The notes under the pieces are model-generated. The model was not told the DNA's origin, did no database searches, and saw only the letters and a list, made by a program, of their open reading frames with translations. Below are positions 47,101 to 54,885 of a DNA stretch of 64,000 nucleotides, piece by piece. Source of the stretch: Tubulanus polymorphus (taxonomy: Eukaryota; Nemertea; Palaeonemertea; Tubulaniformes; Tubulanidae); the NCBI RefSeq assembly GCF_964204645.1, contig NC_134027.1, positions 15,052,485 to 15,116,484 of the forward strand. The letters are read 5' to 3'. A program made the position numbers and the translations under genes. Within the stretch, counting starts at the first letter, position 1. Each line of letters opens with the position of its first letter.

Positions 47101-47264
47101 ACCGAATTGAAAGGAATACTATTTCAGAGTGACTGTTTTGAAATGTATACTACTGGAAAAGTAACCGATATCGTTAATTGCTTATTGTTCTCAAGTGGCT
47201 ACTAAGTAAATGTAGACGTTTGGGCTCAAAAGTGCGATAGACATGTTCTTGGATTCAGCCTTTC
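44196..47264. mobile_element. Long-TIR DNA transposon inserted in PolB copy 1
   Basis: The ends GAAAGGCTGAATCCAAGAAC are inverted copies of each other, and similarity runs about 380 bp inward on both sides (44,196 to about 44,580; about 46,880 to 47,264). AAAT on both sides (44,192-44,195 and 47,265-47,268) may be a 4-bp target duplication. The 2.3-kb interior (44,600-46,880) shows no transposase; it includes a TTTCGACGGGTGACTAAAAC motif near 45,249 seen at the ends of many invertebrate repeats. It is probably non-autonomous. Confidence 0.85.
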
Positions 47265-47997
47265 AAATATGTTTCTTTAATATGTCTTTTAAATTCATTA
47301 AATATTTTTCTCTTTTATTTGTGTTTTTCAAATTATTTCTTCAGAGTGTGTTTGAATATTATAATCCATTTTTACTTCTGATTTGATAAAACTTACTTTT
47401 CCAGAAATTCTAAATTTTGGATATTCAACATCTGTTACAAAATCTAGTATTTTTTTCCATGATTTCAATAAATTTACTATAATCTTCTATTGTTGCTCCT
47501 TTAAAAAATCTAAATATAATAACTGCAGGCCCAATTTTACTACGTAATATTTCTGAAATTTCAATTGTATCTTTTATTTCTAGTGAATCGATATAATTTC
47601 TAACATTTTCTATATAAGGTTTATTTGAAATAGATTTAGTTTTTGAAACTGGTTTTTTTACTTGTTTAGGTTTATCATCAAAATAATCTGTTCCTAAAAC
47701 ATTATTACTTAAATTTTGTTTGTGTTTTTGCGATTCGAGATGTCTTTTATAATTCCTTTTTGCTATAAATCCATTACATACTTCACCTTTTATTTCATCC
47801 ACATTCATATTTTCTAATTGTTCTTTTCTTTCATTGGAATTTTCTGGAGTTTCAAAATCTATAACATTTTTTTAATGATTTGCAGTTTTTTCATGCCGAG
47901 ATTTATTAGATTTTTCAATGTATTTTTTACAATATGTACAATAATATTGATTTTCATTAACATCACTTTTTTCTGTCTGGTACTCACTGTCTCCCAT
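47265..47997 (-). pseudogene. Polinton copy 1 PolB N-terminal zinc-finger region
   Basis: The gene starts ATGGGAGACAGT at 47,997, at the inner edge of the terminal repeat. The first 45 or so codons hold a C2H2 finger (CTYCKKYIEKSNKSRH). After a stop near 47,874 a second finger follows (CNGFIAKRNYKRHLESQKH), then a basic linker and a conserved block (IGPAVIIFRFFKGATIEDY). The frame stops at about 47,425 but similar composition continues to the transposon at 47,264. By position this is the N-terminal part of PolB; it could instead be a separate small gene upstream. Confidence 0.7.
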
Positions 47998-48054
47998 TTA
48001 TTAGGGAAAATAATTACTTGTGGTGATGAGTGGTGTGTCGTCCTCTCGTCCTCT
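47998..48054 (-). repeat. Terminal inverted repeat of Polinton copy 1
   Basis: Read on the minus strand it starts AGAGGACGAGAGGACGA and continues CACCACTCATCACCACAAG to TAATAAATGGGAGA, matching the start of copy 2 at 50,129 in inverted relation. Polintons begin with AG, as here. Neighbouring bases at 48,055-48,060 (GATCTG) may be the 6-bp target site, but the partner is lost. Confidence 0.85.
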
Positions 48055-48161
48055 GATCTGAAAACGCCATATTCCAATTACTCAAATTGCATCTAAATCG
48101 ATGTGCCCATTCTTTAAGTATTTGAAATTTGATATTGACGTCTTCAGGTTTGGGTAGTAGT

Positions 48162-48842
48162 TCAGTTTTGATTCTCAGTTATTCTGTACAAAAAACACGC
48201 TTCTTCGAGTCTGGGTTCATTCAGGTACCAATTTATCGTATCATTTTGACCATCACTTGTTGGAGTACGCGAAAAGACGGATGAACAGTGCAGTCTTGTT
48301 TTGTTCGCATTTTCGTGTTTTTCGTTGTAGGCGTCCGCGAGCGCTTTGAAAGAGGCACCGAAATGATTCATCGAGACGGAAACATGTTCAAGATAATCAA
48401 TGGAAAACGCGGTTTGAGATGTTGATAGAAAATAGGTTTCGTTTGGATTTTCTTAATAATAACGTTCGTCCTTCATTCCATTAATTGTGAAATATTGCGG
48501 GTGATATGAAAGCTTCTTGTTCACACAATGCCTACATTCTCCAGAAAACGAAGCCGCTATGTGTATTCCGGTTTTGGTAAATACATGTGGAAAAGACGGT
48601 TCATTTCTCAAAGATATTTTTCATTCGCAAAACAAGCACATCTGTAACGGCGGCATTAGCACAATTGGTTCAAATCCATCTCTGCTGGATGACACTGTCC
48701 CATAAATTATATCTTTGTGAATAGTCTCCATCCTAAGTATATCCGGATATTGTTGACTAATGACCCCATCAAGATCACGACAGCACATTTCACTTTTTTC
48801 GAATGTCCTAACAGATGAAGAGCGACTACAGTTTCCTACCAA
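48162..48842 (-). pseudogene. KDZ-transposon-associated cysteine-cluster remnant (CxC5/CxC6-like)
   Basis: One minus-strand frame, with a single in-frame TAA near 48,453, resembles the cysteine-cluster proteins accompanying Kyakuja-Dileera-Zisupton transposons: C-x2-C in CLFCEW, VFTKTGIHIAASF, C-x2-C in CRHC, then YFLSTSQTAFSIDYLE, FGASFKALADAYN and an ending RLEEACFLYRI. In that family these modules accompany the DDE transposase; no transposase is visible here. The assignment rests on the motif pattern alone. Confidence 0.6.
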
Positions 48843-49089
48843 TTATATACGTACTCCCACCATTATATAAGTACTATTCGTCTCAAAATCGTTTGAAATG
48901 TCCTCAGAAGCTCCAAGATATGTACATCCTTCCATAAATGCTTCCATCGATTTGGTACCGGTATACATTTAGGGAAAAGCTCTGATGCTTTCATAAAAGA
49001 ACATTGTTCTCCGAGTCGTACATAAAACGCCATTTTATCAATTAATATTCACACAAAACGGTAAAACTTTGTTATGGTATCCAGGTGAC
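48843..49089. other. Non-coding spacer
   Basis: No gene or repeat is recognised. The 104 bases at 48,055-48,161 are likewise featureless apart from the possible Polinton target site. Confidence 0.4.
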
Positions 49090-49344
49090 CCTCTGGAACG
49101 ATCCGGAAATTTGTGGAAAAATAATTCTGGTTTTCCGGAATTCCGCGGTACACCCCCCCCCCCTCCGTGCCGTTACGCAATCTGCTTTCTGGAGAGATCC
49201 GGAAATTTCTGGAAGAGCAATTCTATTTTATTCTGGAACGATCTGGAAATTTCTGGAAAAATAATTCTGGTTTTCCGGAATTCCGCGGTACACCCCCCCT
49301 CCGTGCCGTTACGCGATCAGCTTTCTGGAGAGATCCGGAAATTT
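49090..49344. repeat. Tandem duplication of a roughly 150-bp GC-rich unit
   Basis: The block with GGAAATTTGTGGAAAAATAA, TTTTCCGGAATTCCGCGGTACACC, a C-run and CCGTGCCGTTACGC appears twice (about 49,098-49,205 and 49,246-49,344), with a third partial GGAAATTTCTGGA between. The frames through it are not convincing proteins. Confidence 0.8.
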
Positions 49345-49620
49345 CCAAGCTCGTGATAGCCGACACGCTAATTCGGGCATGTGCGGACGGCGACGATAAT
49401 CGCCCGAGAATTCTTGAATTCCGAGAGTTTGGAGAAATTCCTGATGCGTGCGTTGAAGAAATAATAACTGCTATGGACACTGATGAGTCCATGCAAGTGC
49501 TGAAATCACTGATCCTGGACGGATGGCCGAACCGCAAGGACCTCGTGCCAGATTGCGCGAAACCGTATTATGATATGCGTGACGTAATGAGTATGTGTGT
49601 GTTAAGTCCTGTAATAAAGG
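49345..49620 (+). pseudogene. Ty3/gypsy pol fragment (RNase H-integrase linker)
   Basis: About 80 codons in one frame include the LILDGWPNRKDLVPDCAKPYYDMRDVMS block. A GWP...YY..RD pattern is typical of the linker between RNase H and integrase in Ty3/gypsy Pol. Nothing of the rest of the element is adjacent. Confidence 0.65.
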
Positions 49621-49689
49621 TTCACTTCATATTGGAAAACCAGTCGAGTTTATCTCTAAATTCGAGTCGTTTTGGGTCGTCAATGTCGA

Positions 49690-50110
49690 CATTTTAGGAT
49701 TCTGTCTTTCGTCTGGACAGAAGTTGGTCCCTCGAGCCGAGGGTATCATGGAACAAATGGAAAAATTGAAGCAGCCAAGGAGAGCCCAAAGAGGGCAGGT
49801 TACAAAATTACGTGGGAATTGCGAGAAACATTTGGAGGAAAAAATGTGCCAAAAGTTATGTCAACCTTAAAGACTCTTTATTCTAAAATTGAATTGTTGG
49901 AATCGCTCGACAATCAAATTCTAGAATCCTCAGAATTATCTGGAGACGAATACGGTGATTTGGTGGCGAAAGGAAACAAGAGATCGATTTGCTTGAAATG
50001 GCCTTCCAGGAATTAGCTGTTCAAGAGACAAATCGGAGCGATTCGAACCGTGCTCAGAAATCCGCGAGAACTGCAAATCTACCAAAAATTAATATACCGA
50101 AGTAATTAGA
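49690..50110 (+). pseudogene. BEL/Pao leader and Gag N-terminal fragment
   Basis: TTGGTCCCTCGAGCCGAGGG at about 49,725 resembles a BEL-type primer-binding region. A Gag-like start follows (GIMEQMEKLK, then RAGYKITWELRETFGG in a shifted frame), with acidic LYSKIELLESLDNQILESSE and, after a further shift, the LPKINIPK that in BEL Gag precedes the capsid-like domain. It is cut off at 50,128 by Polinton copy 2. Confidence 0.6.
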
Positions 50111-50128
50111 AAAGTGGGGTTTCATACC

Positions 50129-50185
50129 AGAGGACGAGAGGACGAGACACCACTCATCACCACAAGTAATTTTTTTTCCTAATAA
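50129..50185 (+). repeat. Left terminal inverted repeat of Polinton copy 2
   Basis: It starts AGAGGACGAGAGGACGA and runs to the ATG of the first gene; inverted match to 47,998-48,054. It contains a T-run and CCTAATAA just before the ATG, so it also carries the promoter-like signal of the terminal gene. Confidence 0.85.
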
Positions 50186-50512
50186 ATGGGAGATAGAAAA
50201 GCATTCTTAGCAACAATAAATAACAGAATAAAACCAGCAAAAAAACAATTTGAAATAAAAAAGTTAGTTGATGTTACAAAAGAAATTGAACATAAAATAT
50301 TGAAATTAGAAAAGATAAAAACTAAATATGGAGAGAAAGTATCAGCTAATTTAAGCTACTGTAATGTTAGTACATCGCGAGAATTTAAAGTGTTTTTACC
50401 CGATAAATGGGTTTCATTGAGTACGGAGGAATTGAAAGATTTAGTAGGATTTAAAATAATATATCATGGGAAAAATGAAGACGGTCATCATGATTTAGAA
50501 ATTGTTGATTAA
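50186..50512 (+). CDS. Small conserved Polinton end-gene protein (108 aa)
   Basis: Starts MGDRKAFL at the inner edge of the terminal repeat; the first codons are shared with the PolB gene at the other end through the repeat. A basic N-terminal half (RIKPAKKQFEIKKLVDV) leads to ILKLEKIKTKYGEKVSANL and then FKVFLPDKWVSLS and a short beta-rich C terminus. The KxxxxxYGEK..A.L...F.VFLP pattern recalls small OB-fold-like proteins, so single-stranded DNA binding during replication is a guess. It is uninterrupted and converges on the 122-residue gene. It has no counterpart in copy 1, where this end is lost. Confidence 0.75.
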   Translation: MGDRKAFLATINNRIKPAKKQFEIKKLVDVTKEIEHKILKLEKIKTKYGEKVSANLSYCNVSTSREFKVFLPDKWVSLSTEELKDLVGFKIIYHGKNEDGHHDLEIVD

Positions 50513-50650
50513 ATTTTAAAAAAAATAAATTAATAAAAATAATGAATATCTAGAATCCGAAATGACTTACCTGGACAATTTAATTGCTCCACATAGATAG
50601 ACAAAAGTAGTGAGATATTCAATTATTTTTTTTGCTTTTTTTCTAAAATA

Positions 50651-51019
50651 TTAATCCATTTTTTTTATTATCAATTTTGGAATTTCAGAAGTACTTTCAT
50701 TTTTGATAGCAGTTGGTTCAGAATTACTAATATCATGAATTTTATTTGATTTCTTATACCAATTACACCCAATCAAAATGAATACAATTACAAATCCAAC
50801 TGTAAAATATAGATATTTATCAAATATTCTACTATCAGAAGGAGTAGAAATAACAATATTTTCACCATTTTTATTAACATTTTTATTACTTATTTTTTCT
50901 TTTACAGCTTTTTTATATTCTTGTGATTTAATTCCTAATTGTCGAGACCATTCAATTTGTTTCTGAGTTCTCGGTTTTTTCTTCACAGTTAATTCCTTCA
51001 CTTCTTTCACTTCGCTCAT
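50651..51019 (-). CDS. Polinton small membrane protein (122 aa)
   Basis: Starts MSEVKEVKEL after the AATAAATG signal. A basic, probably helical N-terminal half (KPRTQKQIEWSRQLGIKSQ) is followed by one hydrophobic segment (YLYFTVGFVIVFILIGC, about residues 71-87) and a polar tail. The start overlaps the end of the 201-residue gene by 68 bases in another frame. Likely a virion or membrane-associated protein by context; no family assigned. Confidence 0.75.
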   Translation of the reverse strand: MSEVKEVKELTVKKKPRTQKQIEWSRQLGIKSQEYKKAVKEKISNKNVNKNGENIVISTPSDSRIFDKYLYFTVGFVIVFILIGCNWYKKSNKIHDISNSEPTAIKNESTSEIPKLIIKKMD

Positions 51020-51557
51020 TTATTATAGAAATATTTTTACTTTCAATATTTGAAAATGTTATAACCCCGGTTGATAATAATGTCATAAATCCTCCTAATT
51101 GAAATGATAAATATCCAATCCATTTATTTAATTCAGTCATAACTAAATAATCATTTTTTAAATCGGAATATAATCTATTTTCATCTTCAATTGGTAGTAT
51201 ATAATTACATAATTTACTATAACCTTTTACTACATTTTCTGATATCGCGTCATTAATTTTAGCTGTTCTCGCGGCTTCATAAATCTTAAATAATCTAATA
51301 ATTTCATCTGATTTCATTGTATCTAATTCATTATAAGTTAAATTTTTACCGACAAAATTTTTACATTTTCCAGATGCTATTAATATTTCTAATTGATGTT
51401 TACAATAAAGATAATATTCATAATTATTATTTGTTGTTACATTATTTAAAGCACCATCATCTGGAGTTAATTTTGTTTCTGTTATTCCTAAATCATCTAA
51501 AGTTTTTTCAATTGGAACATCACCATTTTTAGATTTTATTTTCTTTTCACCTCCCAT
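50952..51557 (-). CDS. Polinton conserved protein (201 aa), function unknown
   Basis: Starts MGGEKKIKSK after TATAAATG. The middle is helical and charged (GKNLTYNELDTMKSDEIIRLFKIYEAARTAK), followed by ILPIEDENRLYSDLKNDYLV. A weakly hydrophobic segment (LSFQLGGFMTLLSTGVITF) lies near residues 150-168, and an acidic tail ends the protein. The block after TYNELDTM looks like a conserved feature of invertebrate Polinton proteins of this size, but no biochemical role is known to me. Confidence 0.75.
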   Translation of the reverse strand: MGGEKKIKSKNGDVPIEKTLDDLGITETKLTPDDGALNNVTTNNNYEYYLYCKHQLEILIASGKCKNFVGKNLTYNELDTMKSDEIIRLFKIYEAARTAKINDAISENVVKGYSKLCNYILPIEDENRLYSDLKNDYLVMTELNKWIGYLSFQLGGFMTLLSTGVITFSNIESKNISIINERSERSEGINCEEKTENSETN

Positions 51558-51574
51558 TTATAAAACAAATAAAT

Positions 51575-51845
51575 TAGTTGTGTTGTTGCAACTAGAATTC
51601 AACTAGAATGTAACTAGAATTCAACTAGATTAACAAGCTTGTTGAAATATTGTTGTTTTTGTTTATTTCTTGTTAAATGTAGTTGATTTTTGTTCCAACT
51701 ACTAACAACTAGAATTCAACTAGAATGTAACTAGAATTAAACTAGATTAACAAGCTAGTTAAAATATTGTTAAATCTATTTGATTTTTGTTACAACTACT
51801 AATAACTAGAATTCAACTAGAATTCAACTAGATTAACAAACTAAT
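51575..51845. repeat. Direct repeats in the Polinton intergenic gap
   Basis: The block CAACTAGAATTCAACTAGAAT ... CTAGATTAACAAGCTNGTT occurs about two and a half times with a period of about 120-130 bases. It is the only long intergenic space in the gene cluster. Similar CTAGAATTCAA / GATTTAACAAG words flank the minisatellite at 21,260-21,310. Confidence 0.85.
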
Positions 51846-51850
51846 TGAAT

Positions 51851-52459
51851 TTAAATAAATTCATATTTAAATGGGTGTTGTAATCTAAATAGTAATTTTG
51901 ATCTTTTAATATTTTTCAACTTATCCATATATTCATTATGTAAATCATGTGGAATAATATCATTTTCCTCAAGTGCATTTTTCATTGATTTTCTATCTTT
52001 ATTGTAGAATAAAACTAGAAATCTAATGTTTTCTCTAAAGTCTTTAACAATTGAATTATATTTTCGATTTAAAACCCAAGTTGTTATCCCAAAATGTCTC
52101 CCAGAGAAAGCTAAATAGCATAACTCACTTTCTCTAACTTTTGAATCATGTAGATTAGCACAATCATCTATAATGAATAATGTATTTGATCCTTTATAAA
52201 TATCAATTGCTATTTTAATACAATTATCTAAATTTTCTTTTACTGTTTTAGGATCAAATATAATAAATTTCTTATTCCTAGTAATATTTCTATCATAAGT
52301 TTGATTAAATTCATATGTTGGACAAAATAATACTATATTATCAAAATAGTTTTCATAAACAGTTTCTAATAAATTTAATATAAAATAAGTTTTTCCACAA
52401 TTTGTTACACCAGAAATTAACATATTATGAGGCTCAAATATGAATAATTCCTTATTCAT
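51851..52459 (-). CDS. Polinton genome-packaging ATPase (FtsK/HerA, A32-like)
   Basis: 202 codons. Walker A GVTNCGKT at residues 17-24; Walker B TLFIIDD at 93-99; a Ser/Gly-rich sensor region SGRHFGITTWVLNRKY follows at 119-134. The order and length match the small packaging ATPases of Polintons, adintoviruses and virophages, which drive DNA into the capsid. ATG follows directly on the TAA of the integrase gene (TAAATG). No lesion is seen. The PRD1/A32 type assignment is strong because the neighbours are capsid and integrase genes. Confidence 0.92.
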   Translation of the reverse strand: MNKELFIFEPHNMLISGVTNCGKTYFILNLLETVYENYFDNIVLFCPTYEFNQTYDRNITRNKKFIIFDPKTVKENLDNCIKIAIDIYKGSNTLFIIDDCANLHDSKVRESELCYLAFSGRHFGITTWVLNRKYNSIVKDFRENIRFLVLFYNKDRKSMKNALEENDIIPHDLHNEYMDKLKNIKRSKLLFRLQHPFKYEFI

Positions 52460-53587
52460 TTATATATTTTTAATTTTACTTGATAATATCCATTCATTAA
52501 ATTTATCTGGCCATCCAACCCATTTTACTAAAGAATATTTTTTTCTTTTAATAGTTTTTGTTTTTAATACTTTTTCAATTTTATATTCTTGTTCTAGATT
52601 TTCAGTAGTTAAACTTAATTCTTCTTCGTAAAAGTAGCCATCAACTTCTTCACCATCTAAATCTTCTAATTGATAGACATATGGTTTTGTTGTTATTACC
52701 TTTTTTATTTTATATATTTCCCTAGTAAAATTTCGATCGTATCCTTTGTCAAATATCTTTTTATACTTAGATATTCTAACATTTTGGCCAACTTTAAATT
52801 TAGGTTCACCAAAATCATCTACAAGAAATGCTCCATATAAATTATTCCAAACAATTTCAGCATTTTCAGATTTTCTAGCATCAATAGGTTTCATTCCAAT
52901 AGAAGAATGATAAGAATTATTATATCCTTCTATCAATTTTGGTAAAACATCAATCCATTTAAAAGTATTATTTGCTGTAAAATATTTCCACATTCTTGTT
53001 CTTAATGTTCTATTAAATCGTTCAACAACTGCTGCTTTTTTATCTGATTTTGTTGAAAAATATTTAATATTATGATTATCTAAGAGTTCATGAACAAGTG
53101 AATTATCAAACTCTTTTCCATCATCAAATTGTATTTTTTCTGGATTTAGTTTATCATCCGAAAGAAATTTTCTTAAAACATTTGATGTTTGTACAGCATC
53201 TTTTCTATAAAGTGGGAAACTCCATACATAACGACTAAAAATATCAATTATATTCAATAACCACCAATAATCATCATTATCTTTCTTAACATTTTTCATA
53301 TCAATTAAATCTCCTTGCCACTGTTGATCTACATAACTTACCATAGTTTTACGAGTTTTATATTTTCTAACAATTTTTTTATGTGTTGTATATGTTGGTT
53401 GTTCTAACATAAATTCATTTATATCTTTATATTTAACTAAATTTTGTGGGATTATCTTATCTAATTTATCTTGTTTTACTTTACGCCATATATTTTTAGT
53501 AGAAGAATAAGCAACCGAACTCTCAGGGTTGTAATATAAATTTCTTAAATATTGTTCTTTAGTATTAGGAGTTTTTTTACCACTCAT
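52460..53587 (-). CDS. Polinton retroviral-type integrase with chromodomain
   Basis: 375 codons. DDE core: D at about residue 93 (QGDLIDM), D at 155-156 (QFDDGKEF) and E189 (VVERFNRT). A DNA-binding beta region follows (FKVGQNVRISKYKK ... VYQLEDLDGEEVDG). The C terminus is a chromodomain (YKIEKVLKTK ... KYSLVKWVGWPDKFNEW, about residues 327-368). Polinton integrases of this type insert the element with a 6-bp target duplication; the chromodomain probably guides insertion to marked chromatin. The gene is uninterrupted, with its stop fused to the ATPase start. Confidence 0.95.
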   Translation of the reverse strand: MSGKKTPNTKEQYLRNLYYNPESSVAYSSTKNIWRKVKQDKLDKIIPQNLVKYKDINEFMLEQPTYTTHKKIVRKYKTRKTMVSYVDQQWQGDLIDMKNVKKDNDDYWWLLNIIDIFSRYVWSFPLYRKDAVQTSNVLRKFLSDDKLNPEKIQFDDGKEFDNSLVHELLDNHNIKYFSTKSDKKAAVVERFNRTLRTRMWKYFTANNTFKWIDVLPKLIEGYNNSYHSSIGMKPIDARKSENAEIVWNNLYGAFLVDDFGEPKFKVGQNVRISKYKKIFDKGYDRNFTREIYKIKKVITTKPYVYQLEDLDGEEVDGYFYEEELSLTTENLEQEYKIEKVLKTKTIKRKKYSLVKWVGWPDKFNEWILSSKIKNI

Positions 53588-53617
53588 TTATATATCCTTA
53601 ATTTTAACTTTATATTT

Positions 53618-54865
53618 CTAATATTGAATACTATCTAATTGTGAATTTACAATATTTAATTGCACGTCAGATATAATATAAATGTGCATTTTAAAATTTT
53701 TGATTCCTTTATTCTTTGTCATGAATAATTGTATTCCATCTTTAGTGTTCTGTAGTTTTTTTCCAAAACCATGTAATGAATTATCTTCTGTTGTTCTAAA
53801 ATCTAACCATAATCCATATTTATTACCGGTATAATAATCAATTTGATTAATATTACAATTTTCAAATGATTTTACTTTTTCATTCATAAAATGTTTTCTA
53901 ATTTCTGACCATTGATGAATCATTCTCATTCCTTGACAAAATATTTTATTCGCTATTCCTTCGATAGTTATTTCTACTTTTGTTATTTCAGGATTATAAT
54001 AATTATCAACATTTATTGCACCATTAGAATATGTTGCAATAGTAAAAAATATTAATATACCTTTAATAGATCTTCTAGGAAAGTTAATATTCTCATTAAT
54101 TATTTCATCATTTGCATTAATAGTTACAGTTTTAAATTTATCAATATAATCATATAATAATGAAAATCCTTGATTGTATTGAGTTTGAATTGTGCTAGCA
54201 ATATTTTCATTAGTTACTGTGTTATATTCTAAACATATATTCGATAATTTATAACCCATATCTTTAACAACGCTAGATAATACAATTTCATTTACAGGAG
54301 CAAATGTTATCTCAAATATAATATCTTCTTGAATTGCGTATTTATATAAAGGTGCATTATTATTTATCAATTCAAAGTCTAATGGAATTTTATATTTGCT
54401 TCCATAAATCTTTTTAATCAAATTATCTACGCCATTATTTACTACTGCGTTATTGGCTTCAGATCTTAATTTATTTTGGTTTTCTGATTGAATTCCTTGA
54501 AATATCATATTATTTCTATTTTCTTTAGTTAACCATAAATCTTTATAATGTGAAAATAAATTATAATCATCTAATGAGAAAACTGTTTCCGGACCAATCT
54601 TTATTGTTAATTTTTTAATCAAATATCTTCCAACATTATCAACAACATAATTATTATTATTACCGATTACTTTTATATCAGCTGATAAATAAATACTATT
54701 TGGAACATAAAAAGTATTTTGTGTTAATCTAGGAATTCTAACATATAAAGTTTCATCGGGATTAATATTTGAAGGGTTATGAGTAATTATATGATGTGAT
54801 CTTTCTGCTTTAATAGCATTAGATATTCTATGATTCTTCGAAGGACTTATATAACTCCCACTCAT
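53618..54865 (-). CDS. Polinton major capsid protein candidate (415 aa)
   Basis: The protein is beta-rich throughout and has no membrane segment. Blocks such as LYVRIPRLTQNTFYVP, VGRYLIKKLTIKIG, IPLDFELINNNAPLYKYA and WLDFRTTEDNSLHGFG follow one another as in a two-jelly-roll fold. It is the largest soluble non-enzymatic protein of the element and lies between the integrase and the coiled-coil membrane protein. By position and composition it is the best double-jelly-roll major capsid candidate; I cannot model the fold, so this is an inference. No lesion is seen. Confidence 0.65.
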   Translation of the reverse strand: MSGSYISPSKNHRISNAIKAERSHHIITHNPSNINPDETLYVRIPRLTQNTFYVPNSIYLSADIKVIGNNNNYVVDNVGRYLIKKLTIKIGPETVFSLDDYNLFSHYKDLWLTKENRNNMIFQGIQSENQNKLRSEANNAVVNNGVDNLIKKIYGSKYKIPLDFELINNNAPLYKYAIQEDIIFEITFAPVNEIVLSSVVKDMGYKLSNICLEYNTVTNENIASTIQTQYNQGFSLLYDYIDKFKTVTINANDEIINENINFPRRSIKGILIFFTIATYSNGAINVDNYYNPEITKVEITIEGIANKIFCQGMRMIHQWSEIRKHFMNEKVKSFENCNINQIDYYTGNKYGLWLDFRTTEDNSLHGFGKKLQNTKDGIQLFMTKNKGIKNFKMHIYIISDVQLNIVNSQLDSIQY

Positions 54866-54885
54866 TTATTTAACAAAAAAATTAA

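Larger units (their letters stand above)
25255..48054. mobile_element. Polinton/Maverick-like element copy 1 (decayed, interrupted)
   Basis: Polinton sequence is found in pieces at 25,255-26,252, 30,700-31,000, 39,590-44,195 and 47,265-48,054; each piece is collinear with copy 2. The pieces are the 119-residue gene, minor capsid candidate, zinc-finger gene and PolB. Interruptions are gypsy-3, gypsy-2 and a long-TIR transposon. The right end is a terminal repeat at 47,998-48,054. All genes from the 73-residue membrane protein to the other terminal repeat are missing, lost at the junction with the BEL remnant at 25,255. Confidence 0.9.

Noticed and set aside
48517-48705. Plus-strand 62-codon frame
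   Set aside because: It is the antisense of the cysteine-cluster remnant, which shows the recognisable motifs.
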